DNA of 64,000 nucleotides from NCBI GenBank assembly GCA_027625915.1, contig JANTQA010000036.1:9445001-9509000 (forward strand), read 5' to 3'. The translations under genes and the position numbers were made by a program. The notes under the pieces are model-generated. The model searched no databases, was not told where the DNA came from, and saw only the letters and a program-made list of their open reading frames with translations. The DNA is from Anaeramoeba flamelloides (taxonomy: Eukaryota; Metamonada; Anaeramoebidae). Below are positions 53,644 to 64,000 of this stretch, one piece after another; position 1 is the stretch's first letter; every line of letters begins with the position of its first letter.

Positions 53644-56600
53644 ATGCAACAAAATTCATACAGGTGCTATTCACTCAACAATTTCTTAACAAAAAAACTA
53701 TCGATTAAATTGAAAGTGAAACAAATTTCTCTTGGTTCCACCTTCTTTATTGTTGTCACTGAAACTGGTGAGGCATATGAAACAACAAACTTCCCGATCA
53801 GAATGGAGAATTTAAAGAAACTTGCGGTCTCAGATATTGTATGTGCAAGGTCAGGTTATTGTCACTGTATTTTGTTAAATAGCCAAGGACAAGTATTCGG
53901 ACTGGGAGCAATTTCTGAAAACTATGGTCAATTAGGTAACGAAGATTTTTTTGAAATTGTTTTTAGATCCTTTTCTTTTTTTTTTTTTTTTTTTTTGTTA
54001 AATTTATTTACCAAACCGATCCATCTTTTTTGGATTGTTTCCATTATTAAAATTGAAAACCATTTTGTCATTTTTTTTTAACTTCGTTTTTCAAATCAAG
54101 TAATAAAAAAAACGGTATCTGCACTGAAAAAAGTGGGTATCAGAATTTTCGAAATGAAAAAAAAAAAACAACAATTATTTTTCCCACAGCAAAATACAAG
54201 ATTCTTTTTCTTTTTGTTACGAGAAAAAAAAAAAATGATTCAACAAGCCAAGAAAATTTATTTCGAATATCAGCAAATAATTGAGGTTGACCGTAAAAAA
54301 AACCAACCAACTTCTTGTCCCTGTATTATACTGTAATTCACATTACCTTTCAAAACATTTGCCACAATACTGATAAATGCAAATAAAAGTTTTTAAAATT
54401 TTTCTCGTTTCATTTTTCCTTTTTCGAATTTTTGTTTTAATTAAAAATACAGTGTTGAGTTTTGAATTTTATTGGTTTAAATACAGAGAAACATTGTGAA
54501 TCACTTGGTTTAAATTTTGAAATGTTCTTTGTCAATAACTTTTTGAAAGTTGAGTTATCAGATTTACGATAAAAGGGAAAGTGAAGCGAAGATTTTATTG
54601 ACATTTTTTTGAATTTAGCAAAAATTTGAATCACAAATCACTAATTTCTCAAGGGTTTTCAATTGGGCTGTTGATTAAACCATCCCACGAAAGTTTTTAA
54701 TTGGTGTACGGAAGTAACAAACAGTTACCAACTTATTTTCAATTTGTCATTATAAACATGTTTCTAAATCAAATAATTGATCAAAATTCTTTACAGTTAT
54801 TTTAAAAAAAGTGAGGATACTTTTAAACAAAACCATTTTTTCTGACTTTACTGTTTTAATAAAAGGAAACAAATAAACATGGGAAGGTGAGGTAGTGTTT
54901 GGAGTGAGTGATGGGAAAAAAAGACCTTTTTAAAAATTTTGATTCTTCACTTTTTTAAAACTTTATTTTTTGAACAGTTTTCATTTGAGCATCACAATCA
55001 AAAAAAAAAAAAAAAAAAAAATACCTTGCTTTTTTAAAATAGAAAAGCTAGAAAAAATGATTTTGTATTTTATTATTATTATTATTATTATTTAACGGAG
55101 GGGTTGTTAATTCCTCTTATTTGCGGTTAGGTTTTTTTTAATTTTTGAAATAATAAGAAAATTTTACGAAATTAAAAAAAACCGACGTTAGCTTTTCCAG
55201 AATTTAAAAGAATTGAGTTAAATCCAAAGATTTTACTCTATTCTTTTGAATTTTGCAAAATTGTTGTTAGGTTTTCCAGAATTTAAAAGAATTGAGTTAA
55301 ATCTAAAGATTTTATTCTATTCTTTTAAATTCTGTAAAACCTAGGCACTTGACGGCACTCTATGGCACTTTATGGTTAGGTTTTTTTATAATTTTTGTTT
55401 TGATTAGAAAATCAATTGATTTTCGAAACAAAAACAAGAATTAAAAAAAAATGCCGTTAGCTTTTCTAGAATCTAATAGGACTGTGGAAAATCTTTGATT
55501 TTTTTAAATTCTTGAATTATTGAAAATTCAAATAAAATTCAAGAAATTTTCTTTTTATTTCAAAAATTAAAAAAAAGATCCGTTAGGTTTTCTCGAGTTT
55601 AAAAGGAACAAGTAAAATCTTTGTTTAAATTCAATTCTTTTAAATTTCTTTAAAAGAGCTATTTGGTTTTCTTGGGATTTCTATTTATTTGTTAAGTTTT
55701 CTAGGTTTTTTTGAGTTTTTCTATTTTATTTGTGAAGTGTTATAGGTTTTTGAAATAAAATAGAAAACCTAACGAAAATCAATAGAACACTTCACAAATA
55801 AAATAGAAAACCTCAAAAAAACCTAAAGAAAATCGAAACTTTTACTCAATTCTTTTGAATTCTGGAAAAGCTAACTGCATTTTTTTTTAATTCTTGTTTT
55901 TGTTTCGAAAATCAATTGATTTTCTAATCAAAACAAAAGTTTTAAAAAACCTAACGAAAAAGTGCCGTCAAGTGCCCTCGAGTGCCTAGGCTTTTTTTAA
56001 TTTTAGAAATAAAAAGATAATTTCAAAAATGTTCTTTTGATTTCAAAAATCAAAAAAAAGCTACCGAAGAGTTTACTCAATTCTTTCAAATCCTGGAAAA
56101 CCTACCGAAAGGTGTCTTGAATTCTGGAAAAGCTAACGGCCGTTTTTTTTAATTTTTGAAATTAAAATAAAATTTTTGAAATTTTCTTTTTATTTCAAAA
56201 ATTAAAAAAAAAATAACAGCAATCAAGAAGTTTTTAATTTGGTCATGCAAATGATATTATTATTTTTATATATTGATGTTTTAATTATTTTTCTTCTGAT
56301 CTTTTTTTCTGATTTTGATAAAATTTTCTAAAATTACTCCTTTTTATCAATAAATAATAAATCATTTGTAAAATTTTTGAGTTTTAATAATCAAAGTAAA
56401 GCCCTTCCATTTTAAATTTCTTTCGTAGTTAGGAGTTTTTAAATTTGAGAAATAAAACAGAAAATTTATTAAATTTTCTGTTTTATTTCTCAAATTTAAA
56501 AAAACTGCCGTTATATTTTCTCGAATTTAAAATAATAGGGTAAAATCAATAGATTTAACTCAATTCTTTTAAATTCTGGAAAGCCTAACGAAAAGTGTCT

Positions 56601-59475
56601 AGGTTTTTTTTAATTTTTGAAACAAACAGAAAATTTAATAAATTTTTGGTTTATTTCAAAAATTAAAAAAAACCTAACGACATTTCCAACTCGATCTATT
56701 TTCGAAATTTTTAATTCTGAAATTATGCCTAGTTCAATTTCTAATTCTTCTAAAGTTGTTTGATAATTGTCAGTTAATACTTTCTAATTTCTGTTCTCTG
56801 AAATTCAAATTATTAACTTATTTCATTAAAATCCAAAAATATTAATTTTTGAATATGCTTAAATCTTCTTTTTATCTATTGTTATTCTAGCTGAGTCAAT
56901 TTTAGCCTCGGATTTATAAATAAGTCTCGGTGAGTGTGCTGGGTTTATTAATAAAAAATTTGGTATTTTTTTATTTATTAATACATCTATTGAATTGAAA
57001 TCTTAACTTGTCAAGATCAAATATTTCTAATCCATATAGTAGTTTGCTATGTAAAACAGCTAAAAAAAATTGAATTTTTAATCCATTATGTCAAGTTTTT
57101 TTGTTGTAGGATATTGATTAATTTTTAGAAATTGGTTTTAACTTTATCAAGATTAAATTTAAAATGGGGTTTGTAGTATCTAGCTAAATACCAGGATATA
57201 AAATATCCTTTGGAATTCTAGTTTTTTTAGTTTTATCCTCATTTGGATTTATTTCGAAATCTCTTATTATTTTATATATTTTTTGTAATTGATAATTTGG
57301 CGGCTATCAATGATCCTTTCGTTATTAATACCAAGTCATTAGCAAACATTTGAACATTTATTGCTAATGATTTGAGTTGATCTAGATGGAAATGAGTAAT
57401 AAACCCAAACATTAAAGAAGACAGAGGATCACCATGATAAGCACCAATTCCTTCTTTTGAATAATAAGTAAGTAAAAATTTTATTATTATTTCATTTTTT
57501 AATGAATTTTTGAATTGAATAATAGATAAGCGAACGATGAATAGAGTCAAAACATTTTTGTATATCTACTGCAATAATATATATGCTATTCTTTTTTGAA
57601 TTTATCTTTTATTTTATTAAATTAATTGAATAAATTTAGAACTGCCATTCTGGTATCTAATTTTTTTTTTTGAAACCAAAATTATTTATTGAAACTAAAC
57701 CCCAAGATTTTTGGGTTCCCACATATAATAATTTATGAAGAAATCTTGGAAGGGTTTGATTAATTGAGATTGGTTTATAATTAAGTGGGATCCCTTCATC
57801 TCCAGATTTAAGAATGAATAAAAAAAAAAACAAATGATTTTGTTGAAAAATAGCCCACACTTTTTTAAAATAGCTGTAACATCAAGTTTCATTTCATAAT
57901 TTGCTTTGACTTTCCAGTTTCCTCAATAGGATCTATAATATTTGATCAACGCAAGATTTTTTTTTCACCGTTTTTCTTTTAGATTTGTCTTTAAACAATT
58001 AATTCATAAAAACCACAAAAAAAAAATACTAAAAAAAATAAAAAAAAATTTATACAAAAATCTTAGGGATGGGAAGTAAGAAAAATTGTCAAAACCCAGA
58101 TGAAATAACATTTTTCAAAGAAAAAAGAAAAAATGAGGATGAAATAATTGAAAAAATATTTGTTGGATGCTATAATTCGTTTTTTTTAACCTCAAAGGCG
58201 AACTTTTATGAAACAGGATATAAACTGGGCAACAAACTCAAAAGTATGAAACAAGGCGGTAACCAATTTTATCCTGTGTTGGTTGATCGAAATGTAAAAA
58301 GGATCTGGGCAAATAATTTGAGTTCTTCTGTAGCATGGCTTGGTAGTGATGATAAGATTACAATTTATGGGGAAGTGGGCAAAGGGTCCTCTGTATTTTG
58401 TAAATTGGAAAATCACAATATAAATTCAGACAAAGTTGTTGATATTGGACTAGGCTTTGATCATTATTTTATTATTGCGGAAAATGAAACTATCAAAGTT
58501 CAAAATTCCGAAAAGTGCTATTATAAGTTCTTTTTTTCGAATAACAATAGCGTAACGGAAAAAACATTTGATTCCCCCATTTGTGAAGTTGTTGGGGGCA
58601 ACCAACACCATTTGTTTCGATTAGAAAATAATGATATTTATTATATAACCAAAAACACAAATGAAAGATTGGTTTCATCCCAATTACCGAAATTGTGTTA
58701 TCCCATGAAATGGCATATTGATTGCGGGTGGGACAAAACGGTAATATACGAAGGTTTGATTGTTAATGATTCCAGAATTGAAAAGGAAATAATGGGCTTA
58801 TATGAAAGCAAACTTTTTTTCGATTGTGAATTAGTTAACGGAATCAAAGTTCATAAAATTTGGGCTGAATGGAGATTAAAATCGAAATTAAATGAAGTTC
58901 AAAAGCTAATTTCAAACTGGGATATTGAAAAAATTAATCAATTGCTGCGGTGGGTTTATTCGGGCGACTACAGTTGTATCCAAATAGCTAATGAGTTTGG
59001 GCAATTAATTGGTATAAAAAAGCTGGGATCTAATCAATTGAGTAACGACCTTGCCAATCTTTATCATGATGAAGATAATAAAAATTTTAATATATTGGTT
59101 AAAGAGGACTATGATGAGGGTGATGAAAATGGTGGCGAAGAGGAAGAGGAGGGAGAGGAAGAGGAAGAGGAATTTGTGGAAATACCCGTCCATAAATTTG
59201 TTTTAATCTCTAGATCGGGATTATTCAGAGAGATGTTCCAAAATGTTAAAGAAAATACAAATACAATTAAAGACTATTCTAAAAAAACCGTTGAAAGTTT
59301 AGAAATTTTGATCAAATATTTATATACCAACAAAATTAGCCTGACAGCCGATGATGACCCTGAATTAACTGTTGAGGAATTAACTGACGCTGCCGAATAC
59401 TACCAGCTTGCCGATGAACGAATGCTTCGAAGGGAACTTGATAAAATAATTAAACAATTTAGGTTGAAGAAATAA
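53644..59475 (+). CDS. RCC1-repeat / BTB domain protein, two exons
   Basis: Exons 53644-53935 and 58067-59475 join in frame (phase 1) to about 566 residues. The splice recreates YGQLGMGSKKN, a textbook RCC1-repeat phrase, which strongly supports the 4.1 kb intron. Residues 1 to about 250 form degenerate RCC1 propeller blades (RSGYCHCILLNSQGQVFGLG, GCYNSFFLTSKANFYETG). Two BTB-like regions follow: a partial one (FFDCELVNGIKVHKIW, then a helical stretch) and a full one after a long Glu insert (IPVHKFVLISRSGLFREMF, KYLYTNKISL, AAEYYQLADERMLRREL). BTB proteins often serve as Cullin-3 substrate adaptors; the RCC1 part would bind a partner. That role is inferred. Short ORFs inside the intron belong to transposon debris. 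Confidence 0.9.
55094..56222. repeat. Palindromic module array in LINE L3 3' region
   Basis: At least eight hairpins stand next to or inside one another. Examples are 55185-55270 and 55265-55335 (TTTTCCAGAATTTAAAAGAA arms) and a large nested pair: arms at about 55372-55460 (GTTAGG, then TTTTGTTTTGATTAGAAAA) complement 55870-55955. Others lie at about 55720-55835 (CTATTTTATTTGTGAAGTGT) and 56137-56215. Junctions between units repeatedly read CGTTAG(G/C)TTTT or its complement, and GTGCCGTCAAGTGCC spacers recur. Confidence 0.85.
56427..56682. repeat. Palindromic module block inserted within LINE L3 body
   Basis: Between the KWKGF-coding end (about 56420) and the upstream LINE sequence resuming at CATTTCCAACTCG are three hairpins: 56434-56506 (AAATTTGAGAAATAAAACAG and complement), about 56507-56590, and 56601-56675 (AGGTTTTTTTTAATTTTTGA and complement). 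The corresponding junction in L2 (39640-39670, continuing past the MITE) has none. Confidence 0.78.
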
Positions 59476-60887
59476 TTTTTGTTTTAAACAATGGAAATAA
59501 ATAAGTCATTGATAAAAAAATATTGGAAAATCCATTACTCATCCTATAAAAAAAGTTTTAAGAATTAAAAAGATAGTTTTTATTATAGATTGTAGTTTCA
59601 TCATTCATTTTTTTTTTCTTTTCCTTTTTACACCAATAATAATTTGAAAATGAAATTCTTTTAATATACCAAATCTCTAAAGATTGCTTTGTTTTTTTTT
59701 ATCCTAGTTTATTTTCATAATGGTGTTTATATATACAGTAGGTGGTTTTTGGAAAAAATATTTTGAATCTTATAATTATCATTTTTTTGAGATTTATTAT
59801 AATTATTTTAAAAAATTAATTTTTGGAGACTCATTTTTCCAAAATCAATTGTTTGGCGAATTTTTTTAAAAAAAAGTTATATTAAATATTTATATTTAAT
59901 CCCTTAAGATTGATAAAAACATTGAACAATGAAGAAATATTTTTTTTTAAAATAATAATTTCCAATGGTTCATAAAACTTTTAAATGTAGAGTTTTTTGT
60001 TTATAATTCTTCTTGAATTTATTTTATAAATTTCAATGGAAATTTTCTCATTTCTAATTTGGAAATTACTAAATAGGTTCATTTAAATGATATTTTATTA
60101 AAGTAAGGAAAATCAGTTTTTTTGTTATTCAATTGTACAAAATTATTGAAAAAAATACAATTTTTATCAAATAAAAACTACTTATGAGATCAAAATTTTT
60201 GGTGTTTTTTTTTTACTTTTTAATGAAATCAAATAAATTATTGTAAAAATGAGAATAATAATTTTAATTCAATTTATTTTTAATAATTTTTCTTTGATTT
60301 TTGCATTAGATTTATCATTATTAGATGAGACAATATTTGAATCCAAAATTGATTTTCCTATTTCACACTTTTTAAACGTATAATGTATATTATTTTCAAA
60401 ATTTAATTTCTTTTCCTTTTCTCTTTTTATTTTTTAATCTATTTCTTTTATTGTAAAAAAAGAAAATGATGATAATTGAATCTATAAATTATTTTTCGAA
60501 AACAAATCAAATAAGTTTTACAAAAAAAATCAACATGTACTAATGAAAATGGACTATTTATCTAAAAAAAAAAAAAAAAAAAAAACCAATTAAGCATTAT
60601 TTTTTTGATAGATTTTCCCTTTTCAAATTCCAATAAAAAAACTTCAGTTTCTTTGTTGTTTTTGATTGATTGAAATTCCGACTTTAAAACCAATTAAATT
60701 GAAAAATATAACAATTTTTTGGATAGTATTCCACTTATTAAAATGATATACAAAAACACAAAATACTATTATTTAGTTTATTTGTGAAAAAAAAAAATTT
60801 TTTTTAAGGTATAAAGATGAAAAATAATGGGTTAATTAAATCAGATTTTTTGAGTTCTGAATTGATTAAATATCTCTTTAGAATATA

Positions 60888-61210
60888 AACCCCATTCCAA
60901 TAATTTGGACACACTCAAAAACAAAAACAGACAAAAAAAAACCTCAATTTATTATATTTTTCCAAACCGAATATAAAAATACATTTACGTTGCCCGGTAT
61001 TAATGTTTTTATAAAAAATCACTTTTATTCAAAAAAAAAAAATAAATATAAAATTTTTGACGAAAAAATAAAAATTCCAGTGTGTTCAAAATGATGAAAC
61101 GAGCTGTATAAAAATAATGTATTGGCAAATTTGTTGAAATTTCACCAACAACTGTTGGATAATCAAATGATAAGGGACCATCAACCAATTCAATGCGGTT
61201 TTTCTATTTA
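60888..61210. mobile_element. MITE family B, right part replaced by family C
   Basis: It starts AACCCCATTCCAATAATTTG after TA and matches the left 60% of the 29275 copy (minus-strand words VDGPLSFD, VVGEISTNLPIH). It stops where family C begins, with no B sequence beyond, so the right part was lost. Confidence 0.75.
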
Positions 61211-61213
61211 ATA

Positions 61214-61813
61214 GAGGTTTTGAGGATATCTATGCTTAATTCACAATAAAGTTACAAAAATCGCTATAATTTCTATCAAATCGTGATATATCAGAAAATC
61301 ACGATATTCAATATTATTGTGATAATATAACAAATCGTAAATTTATCAAATAATCGCGATAATTATTAAAAAATCGAGATAAATGCCAAAATATCGTGAT
61401 TAAAAAGTAATCGCGATATAATAGTTGATGGGTTTTTGGGCTAATTGTGAAATATTTTACAATTTTTTTTTTTTTTGATCTAAAAATAGATGAGGTGAAA
61501 AAAAGTTATTCTTTGAAAAAACAACAAAAAATGTACTTGATTCAATCAAGGATTAGATCAAAGAGTTTTATTGTGTTTTCATTTTATTTGGTTGACAAAC
61601 CTATCGATCCTTTAAGATTAACAAACAATAAGAACTAATAAGAAATAAATATTTTTTCAGTTAATCGTGGTGTTGGAAATTTAATTGAATAATTAGCTTC
61701 TATAACAAAACCCTTTATCTGTTCTTTAAGGAATGTGTTCTTGGGTTAAAACATTTTCAATATCCTACGAAAGCTAAAAGGGTAAATAACTCTTCAAAAG
61801 CTTTCACAACATC
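61214..61813 (+). repeat. Family C repeat, copy 2
   Basis: End-to-end match to 37725-38322 in the same orientation. It includes the cluster of ATCGCGATA-like motifs and the TTGATTCAATCAAGGAT(C/T)AGATC block. Confidence 0.78.
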
Positions 61814-62204
61814 CTTGCTATACGATCACCAATTATTGAGATTTTTTATAGATTTGTCTCCTTGTTCTTTTTCTTCTTTGAGCATCTTTTTATTGGACAG
61901 AAAACACAACTAGAGCTTAGAGGTTTTTGTTTGATCCGTCACCAATAAGAATTCAAATTATTCTTTATTCTTTTTGGCTATTTAAAATTGTGAAGGTAAC
62001 AACTCCATTTTTTAATCTCTAGATTTACTCAAAAATCATAACACTAAAATACCAAATACTAATCATTTTTGTTTCCTTTTTATAAAAGCGAAATGAAGTT
62101 TCAATATATTTTGAATATTTGAAAAAATAAATTGTTTAGATAATCTCAAAGTTAATTATTTCATTATTCTAAAAAAATCGAATATTTTAACAACTAATCA
62201 CATT

Positions 62205-62475
62205 TCTGGACAAATTTAAGAATGACATTTTTCAATTTTGAATTCTAAGTGTTGATCATTCCACCTTTATTTTAGTCTTGATTTAGAGATTTTTTTCGAA
62301 AATTCTGTTGGTTTTTTTCTCATTAATAGATTCATTTTTATTTGATGAGATCAACAAATAGTATATTTAGACTAATCGATTTTTTAGAGACATTTGAACC
62401 ATGGATCTCTTATGTGATTAACCCCCAATTACAACATATTTCAATTTTCTACCATTCGAGTGTCGATGCTAATCC
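62205..62475 (-). pseudogene. Family H: decayed coding-like repeat, copy 2
   Basis: Homologous to 22815-23100 (ACAAATTTAAGAA start, then TTTTTTAGAGACATTTGAAC). The reading frame is broken several times, leaving HGSNVSKKSIS as the clearest shared word. Confidence 0.45.
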
Positions 62476-62892
62476 CTTGGTGTGTTTTAAAATTATTTTT
62501 AATTTTAATTGTTAATTGACCAAACGTGCCTTGAATTTCTAATTTATTTTTTCGAGAATTAACCAATCAAAAAGTATTATGGAATCCTTAAAACAACAAA
62601 CACAATTGTACTTAAAGTGCATTTTTTTTTGGTACTAGTCCAAAAATTCAAGAAAGATTTGAATAAAAACTTTTATAAAAACCAAAAAAACAATTACATC
62701 ATTACAAAGCGAATAATTTTATTATTTTGATGACAACCTGGTTAACTCGGAGTGGAGAAGAACAGTGCTAAACCGATTTTTCAGACGTTTTTACTTATTT
62801 CTACCTCATTTTTCATTTTTAATACATTTTTTCAATTTTTGATTCTATTTGTCGATTCATCAGTTTTACAACAGCTACTGTTAAAATAAAAA

Positions 62893-63464
62893 ATGTCTAG
62901 AAACAGAAATAATTTTGGTTTTGGCAACAACTCTTTTTTTGGTGGATTTTCTTCGATGATGAATAATTTTATGAACGATCCTTTTGGGAGCAATCCTTTT
63001 TTTAATAGTAACCTTGGAAACAATTCAGGGGTAAGTAAAAAGAAGCAAGGCTTTTTTTATAAAAAAAAGAAACAATGTTTTTAAAGAAAAGTTTTATAAT
63101 TTGTTTTGTCTTTGATCACTTATTTGTGCCAGAAAAAAAAAACCTAACAAGTATTTTGATCTATCTTTGTGACACTTTGTATGTCTGGAATACATTTCTA
63201 AACGTTATTTTTTGTAAAAATTAAAAAAACACATTAATATAGAGACAAAGTCAGCAAAGGCAAGAAGAACAAGAAGAATATGGTGGGCCAACAATCGAAG
63301 AAATTGATAGTTCAGAATCTGATCAAGAAAATAATAACACTGAAAACAGCACCAAGAAGCAAGGTACAACTCAACAAGAAACACCAATAATCGAAACACC
63401 ATCAGAAGACTCGGATTCTAATTCTAATTCTAATTCTAATTCTACTTCCAACCATTCTCAACAA

Positions 63465-63517
<53 letters not shown>

Positions 63518-64000
63518 ACAAAAAAAAGGGAAATCAAAAAGAAAAGAGGCTTATCTGTCTTCAGATTCTGACTCTGACTCAAGTGAGTATGAGGCACACC
63601 AAAACACAAGAAACCAAGGAAGAAGAGATCCATTCTCTAATTTTGGTTTTGGGGGCTTTGGAGGCTTTGGTGGTTTTGGGGGTCTTGGGGGTCTTGGGAG
63701 GCTTGGTGGCTTTGGTGGTTTTAATGAACAAAGTTTCTCTTCAGGTATGAGAGGAGGAAATGGTGTCTCATTTTCTTCAACTTACTCTACTACAACAAAT
63801 TCAAATGGAAAAAGAACAACACACGTTGTCAAGGAATCAAATATTAATGGTATCAAAAAAAAGCAAGTAAAATCGGAAAGAGCGATTGGAGATAAGAAAA
63901 TATACCAAGAAGAATTCATTGATGGAGAAACTGGTGACAAAACAAAACAAATAAGATTTGAGAACTTAAAAGAAAATGAATTGCCAGAATTTGAAAAGCA
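62893..64000 (+). CDS. Myeloid leukemia factor (MLF)-like protein, incomplete
   Basis: Exon 1 is 62893-63030 (46 codons, Phe/Gly/Asn-rich: FGFGNNSFFGGFSSMMNNFM, DPFGSNPFF). A phase-0 intron of 212 bases follows (GTAAGT donor, TATAG acceptor). Exon 2 starts at 63243 and runs off the window. The second half has the MLF signature: SFSSTYSTTTNSNGK, then HVVKESNINGIKKK, an AIGDKKIYQEEF stretch and ENLKENELPEFEK. This parallels the family order of a Ser/Tyr strand, a basic linker, IGD-like residues and an acidic F..W end. MLF proteins are small adaptors acting in nucleus and cytoplasm and often bind chaperones. Poly-Gln, Ser-Asn and Gly-Phe repeats enlarge this version. Gly/Phe-rich chaperone regions are an alternative for the low-complexity part only. 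Confidence 0.65.
63031..63242 (+). other. Intron of the MLF-like gene
   Basis: GTAAGT at 63031 and AG at 63241-63242, 212 bases, phase 0. Removing it leads directly into a long open frame starting RQSQQRQEEQ. Confidence 0.8.
63415..63528 (+). repeat. Coding microsatellites (TTCTAA)n and (CAACAG)n
   Basis: A 6-base repeat encoding Ser-Asn is followed by a CAA/CAG array encoding about 22 Gln, both in frame in the MLF-like protein. Confidence 0.9.

Larger units (their letters stand above)
55067..57960 (-). mobile_element. LINE copy L3 with reverse-transcriptase motifs, inside an intron
   Basis: On the minus strand reverse-transcriptase motifs appear in order although frames are broken. They are KSGDEGIPLNYKPISI and LVSINNFGF (57860-57660), motif A IIAVDIQKCFDSIHRSL (about 57575-57510), motif B YHGDPLSSLMFG and motif C MFANDLVLI, where FADD is expected (57460-57310). 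Then come ILYGL-type C-terminal words homologous to L2 (about 57060-56880) and KWKGFTLIIKTQKFYK (about 56420-56370). The spacing and the NYKPIS and GDPLS words place it with non-LTR elements. The 3' end is GAATTAACAACCCCTCCGTT followed by a TAA-type microsatellite tail (55067-55093). The 5' edge is approximate and I found no target duplication. Confidence 0.82.
53936..58066 (+). other. Giant intron of the RCC1-BTB gene (4.1 kb)
   Basis: The donor is TTAG|GTAACG and the acceptor ATCTTAG|GGATG. About 2.9 kb of it is LINE copy L3 in the opposite orientation, including 1.6 kb of palindromic modules. The part before 55067 is plain AT-rich sequence. Confidence 0.85.
59476..62892. other. 3.4 kb intergenic stretch with three repeat copies
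   Basis: It contains a truncated family-B element (60888-61210), a family-C repeat directly abutting it (61214-61813) and decayed family-H sequence (about 62205-62475). No gene is seen. The promoter of the MLF-like gene lies at its right end. Confidence 0.6.

Noticed and set aside
54133-54336. 67-codon ORF in the RCC1-BTB intron
   Set aside because: Inside the intron, Lys/Gln/Phe low complexity, and the RCC1 phrase is restored only by skipping it.
61447-61638. 63-codon ORF
   Set aside because: Lies entirely inside the family-C repeat; the equivalent frame in the other copy is not conserved.
1-64000. tRNA, rRNA or CRISPR arrays
   Set aside because: I looked for B-box-like GGTTCGAATCC words, rRNA-like conserved blocks and regularly spaced repeats and found none that hold up; an unaided read can miss diverged small RNAs.

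Overview
The window is nuclear DNA of an AT-rich, free-living-type protist. Genes carry GT-AG introns. Poly-Asn, poly-Gln and poly-Lys tracts interrupt the proteins, and eight of the nine genes whose ends can be read stop with TAA or TGA (seven TAA, one TGA; the ninth runs off the window). The mix of a CH-RasGAP-PH protein, an RCC1-BTB protein, NUP133, MRD1, an SPT20-like protein and a propeptide-less cathepsin Z fits an amoeboid protist. By overall style I would guess an Anaeramoeba-like metamonad or an amoebozoan; that assignment is inference, not proof.

Layout. 1823-7094 (+): CH/RasGAP/PH signalling protein with one 133-base intron. 11817-14658 (-): SPT20-like SAGA subunit whose frame breaks at a 24-base T run. 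16092-19922 (-): NUP133. 25016-27439 (+): 807-residue multi-pass membrane protein of unknown function. 33713-37507 (+): cathepsin Z-like protease in three exons, with a 2.9 kb second intron full of mobile DNA. 43426-45621 (+): TMEM62-like membrane metallophosphoesterase. 48307-50913 (-): MRD1, five RRMs, rRNA processing. 53644-59475 (+): RCC1-BTB protein in two exons separated by a 4.1 kb intron carrying a LINE. 62893 to the window end (+): myeloid-leukemia-factor-like protein, incomplete.

The genes are unrelated housekeeping and signalling genes, with no operon or cluster logic. The long gaps and the two giant introns hold a rich set of small mobile elements. I find three copies of one LINE family, two of them with clear target-site duplications. 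There are TA-flanked Tc1/mariner-type MITEs of two families, TTAA-flanked foldback elements of two families, a 600-base family built around degenerate TATCGCGATA motifs, and a nest of elements three deep at 46.2-47.7 kb.

The most unusual thing is a set of short, near-perfect palindromic modules bounded by CGTTAGG/CCTAACG-like ends. They crowd the 3' parts of the LINE copies. In at least two places they sit inside LINE sequence where another copy has none, so they look like independently inserting hairpin elements.
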